Positions 63,401 to 64,000 of a stretch of 64,000 nt of DNA are shown one piece after another. Each line of letters begins with the position of its first letter. Position 1 is the first letter of the stretch. Origin of the DNA: Flectonema sp. DT1601 (Eukaryota > Euglenozoa > Diplonemea > Diplonemida > Diplonemidae); the NCBI GenBank assembly GCA_964019425.1, contig OZ025800.1, forward strand, positions 1,189,501 through 1,253,500, read 5' to 3'. The position numbers and the translations under genes are program-made. The notes under the pieces were generated by a model that did not search any database, was not told the DNA's origin, and saw only the letters and a list, made by a program, of their open reading frames with translations.

Positions 63401-64000
63401 GAAGAAGATGGTATCACATCTTTCTTTACAGTCACTGGATCTCAGCAATCTTAGTTCTTTTCTTCTCGTGCCTGCACTCCAGTACGATTCTGATTCCGGT
63501 ATCAGTGGCGTCAGGGTTCATTGTTATATCTGCTATTTATAAGTTCATCCAACCTGCGGCTGTAGTGAGAGAGAAGATCTCTAGCGAAGACGGTCAGTAC
63601 ACTAAGATGAAGGTGAGTATTAAAAATCAGAAACCATGTACGTACGGAAGCTACTACAACGTGGGGGTAAAGGGAGACATGTTCCAGACGCATCCATTTT
63701 CTGTAGTGAAGAATGGGTCAACTGTTGATTTTATTATTAAGAACATGGGTCCTGGAACCTCAACAGACCACATCATTAAAAGTATCGAAGAGAGTGACAC
63801 TGTTCGTTTAGAAGGTCCGTTTGGAGTTCCAACTGTGATGCCACAACACTACGAAAGAGTCATTCTCTGCGCTGGTGGTGTTGGTGTGACTCCACTCGTT
63901 GGTATTATGAATATGTGTGCTGCCTCAAAAACTGATGATGAAACTGAAATGCAAAGCACTCCTGGAAACTCAGAGTCGGCAAAGATTCACCTCCATTGGA
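57499..64000 (+). CDS. Multi-DOMON ferric reductase/NADPH oxidase-like protein, cut by window end
   Basis: One frame stays open from the ATG at 57499 to the edge (about 2,167 codons). A signal peptide (residues 1-19) is followed by ten DOMON units, each opening SW(S/D)-SGI-STVEV and carrying VGFGGN(T/V)M and YHxxxRG. The Met and His recall the axial heme ligands of the cellobiose-dehydrogenase cytochrome. One or two diverged units follow (about 1515-1760). A membrane span (about 1800) precedes a ferric-reductase core with two H-x13-H pairs (YHRWLG...IHG near 1905 and SHW...LHS near 1980), which hold two hemes in NOX/FRE enzymes. Then come the FAD motif HPFSV (2065) and NADPH-site CAGGVGVTP (about 2124). 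Expected role: move electrons from cytosolic NADPH across the membrane, perhaps through the external heme array to metal or oxygen. The C-terminus lies outside the window. Confidence 0.9.
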   Translation, partial: MISRMALLLLFYVTTSSADVIGSWSDSGITSTVEVGNDVRITMTGFNDGWFAVGFGGNTMAATASAIVVENGVAPYEKVLGSQTAGTDPPAVLTVVSDTRNGPFRIVVVTRPIAGGSGTYTFPSAVGSIDVIWAAGMGAYAYHMGFRGVGMIDFAVPTPAPPTAPPTDAPSAISVVGSWSGSGITSTVEVGTEVKITMTGPNVGYFSVGFGGNTMAATASAIVVENGVAPYEKVLGSQTAGTDPPAVLTVISDTVDGANRVVVVTRPIAGGSGTYTFPTAAGSIDVIWASGAGAYVYHDARGASSIQFAAPVITPIEGTWSGSGITSTVEVGNEVRITMTGPNVGYFSVGFGGNVMTNTASAIVVENGVAPYEKVLGSYTAGTDPPAVLTVVSDTVDGANRVVVVTRPIAGGSGTYTFPVFPGSIDVIWASGAGAYVYHDARGASSMDFAAPVITPIEGTWSGSGITSTVEVGNEVRITMTGFNDGWFAVGFGGNTMATTASAIVVENGVAPYEKVLGSQTAGTDPPAVLTVVSDTRNGPFRIVVVTRPIAGGSGTYTFPSAVGSIDVIWAAGMGAYAYHMGFRGVGMIDFAVPTPAPPTAPPTDAPSAISVVGSWSGSGITSTVEVGTEVKITMTGPNVGYFAVGFGGNTMTNTASAIVVENGVAPYEKVLGSQTAGTDPPAVLTVISDTVDGANRVVVVTRPIAGGSGTYTFPTAAGSIDVIWASGAGAYVYHDARGASSIQFAAPVITPIEGTWSGSGITSTVEVGNEVRITMTGPNVGYFSVGFGGNVMTNTASAIVVENGVAPYEKVLGSYTAGTDPPAVLTVVSDTVDGANRVVVVTRPIAGGSGTYTFPVFPGSIDVIWASGAGAYVYHDARGASSMDFAAPVITPIEGTWSGSGITSTVEVGNEVRITMTGFNDGWFAVGFGGNTMATTASAIVVENGVAPYEKVLGSQTAGTDPPAVLTVVSDTRNGPFRIVVVTRPIAGGSGTYTFPSAVGSIDVIWAAGMGAYAYHMGFRGVGMIDFAVPTPAPPTAPPTDAPSAISVVGSWSGSGITSTVEVGTEVKITMTGPNVGYFSVGFGGNTMAATASAIVVENGVAPYEKVLGSQTAGTDPPAVLTVISDTVDGANRVVVVTRPIAGGSGTYTFPTAAGSIDVIWASGAGAYVYHDARGASSIQFAAPVITPIEGTWSGSGITSTVEVGNEVRITMTGPNVGYFSVGFGGNVMTNTASAIVVENGVAPYEKVLGSYTAGTDPPAVLTVVSDTVDGANRVVVVTRPIAGGSGTYTFPVFPGSIDVIWASGAGAYVYHDARGAEMMTFTVATPVLPAARTDAPSTTSFTGSWSGSGITSTVEVETEVRITMTGPNVGYFSVGFGGNTMTNTASAIVVENGVAPYEKVLGSQTAGTDPPAVLTVVSDTVDGANRVVVVTRPIAGGSGTYAFPTAAGSIDVIWASGAGAYVYHNSRGDGSLTFVSSNPAATPAPISDAPPTAVPTAAPPTAAPPSISTISSDGIIASDQVTGVTTDVRFSSDEATITVRGPPGVWFGVAFGQIRMMPTATAFIITSGSPTTVEERTLTDRSEGTLIDSIQGDKIVSDAIVGGMREVVFMRTMAGQGESFTFDTTAASVEMMTAMGRTADYTSGHSVSSGLNIGASAQVFSQQFSLTSLNFDENKFQMVMRCQVGLWCGISLGTMEDGRSITCREPGLCENSKLVISGPQPEAIQKVTVTEFAVENGFFTLTATFDEVGSGFVSGAAILWSVGTVTNGNLDKHEDNQRGGQFLATGGTRDVGDDKTLRIGYSMIAIVLIAGIGLVSGLMYYRYNKNGPDFISKKLFNSHAGTIIAMIVVAIACTVSYFASYSTDEWWYGTANPAVITLTTTLLLSSGSIGQLVKISRERLITYHRWLGVSFLLFSSIHGIGYLIDSSNNDILDLMWKTDDYKGAAPLYGVLSLLCTFLMFSLSFIRRRWYHIFLYSHWISAILVLFFSCLHSSTILIPVSVASGFIVISAIYKFIQPAAVVREKISSEDGQYTKMKVSIKNQKPCTYGSYYNVGVKGDMFQTHPFSVVKNGSTVDFIIKNMGPGTSTDHIIKSIEESDTVRLEGPFGVPTVMPQHYERVILCAGGVGVTPLVGIMNMCAASKTDDETEMQSTPGNSESAKIHLHW
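57568..61960 (+). repeat. Higher-order tandem repeat of DOMON units
   Basis: Ten units start at 57568, 58033, 58456, 58879, 59344, 59767, 60190, 60655, 61078 and 61537 (the Trp codon of SW). Spacings are 465, 423, 423, 465, 423, 423, 465, 423 and 459 bp, all multiples of three. Three units make a 1,311-bp block, present about three times with near-identical DNA. The 465-bp unit includes a PTAPPTDAPSA linker. Copies differ by scattered shared variants, as expected from unequal crossing-over plus gene conversion. Confidence 0.95.

Overview
The window is nuclear DNA of a single-celled flagellated eukaryote. It is AT-rich between genes, with long T and A homopolymers, and uses the standard code (TAA, TAG and TGA all end genes). 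About 22 protein genes can be supported and all lie on the + strand; none is convincing on the - strand. Nearly every start codon follows a pyrimidine-rich tract ending in AG by 2 to about 40 bases. A uniform strand with an acceptor-like AG just before each ATG is what euglenozoan-type polycistronic transcription with spliced-leader trans-splicing would produce. No leader RNA gene is visible here, so this is an inference. A few short GT-AG cis-introns also exist, mostly near the 3' ends of genes, which argues against a trypanosomatid.

Layout. 1-7.4 kb: two secreted or membrane proteins with dermatopontin-like ectodomains, the second with a long PTA(I/V) stalk and seven membrane segments. 7.4-14.5 kb: a 7 kb stretch with no convincing gene, one GC-rich hairpin and one copy of a dispersed repeat. 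14.5-37.6 kb: a dense array with an XRCC3-like recombinase, a membrane-anchored trehalase, a ubiquitin-like/ankyrin protein, a zinc/SH3-like protein, a WDR90/POC16 centriole protein, a divergent DEAH helicase, a ubiquitin-like/WD40 protein and several unknowns. 37.6-57.5 kb: an intron-bearing HMG-box chromatin protein, an unknown gene with a 1.2 kb repeat-bearing intron, TXNDC9, an unknown basic protein, a SHIPPO-repeat (STPG-like) axonemal protein, a DHX34 helicase, a degenerate RlmI-type methyltransferase with a probable mitochondrial leader, a 55-residue ORF and a cytochrome P450. 57.5 kb to the end: one very large open gene with at least ten DOMON (extracellular cytochrome) units, followed by a NOX/ferric-reductase membrane and flavin module, cut off by the window edge.

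The genes are not a functional operon; neighbours have unrelated jobs, as expected of a polycistronic eukaryotic array. Several products point to a motile cell with centrioles and axonemes (WDR90/POC16, SHIPPO repeats, TXNDC9) that makes or meets trehalose. The strongest oddities are the DOMON-array reductase with a 1,311-bp higher-order repeat and patchwork copies, the dermatopontin plus seven-membrane-span surface protein, and the RlmI-like protein that seems to have lost its catalytic motif.
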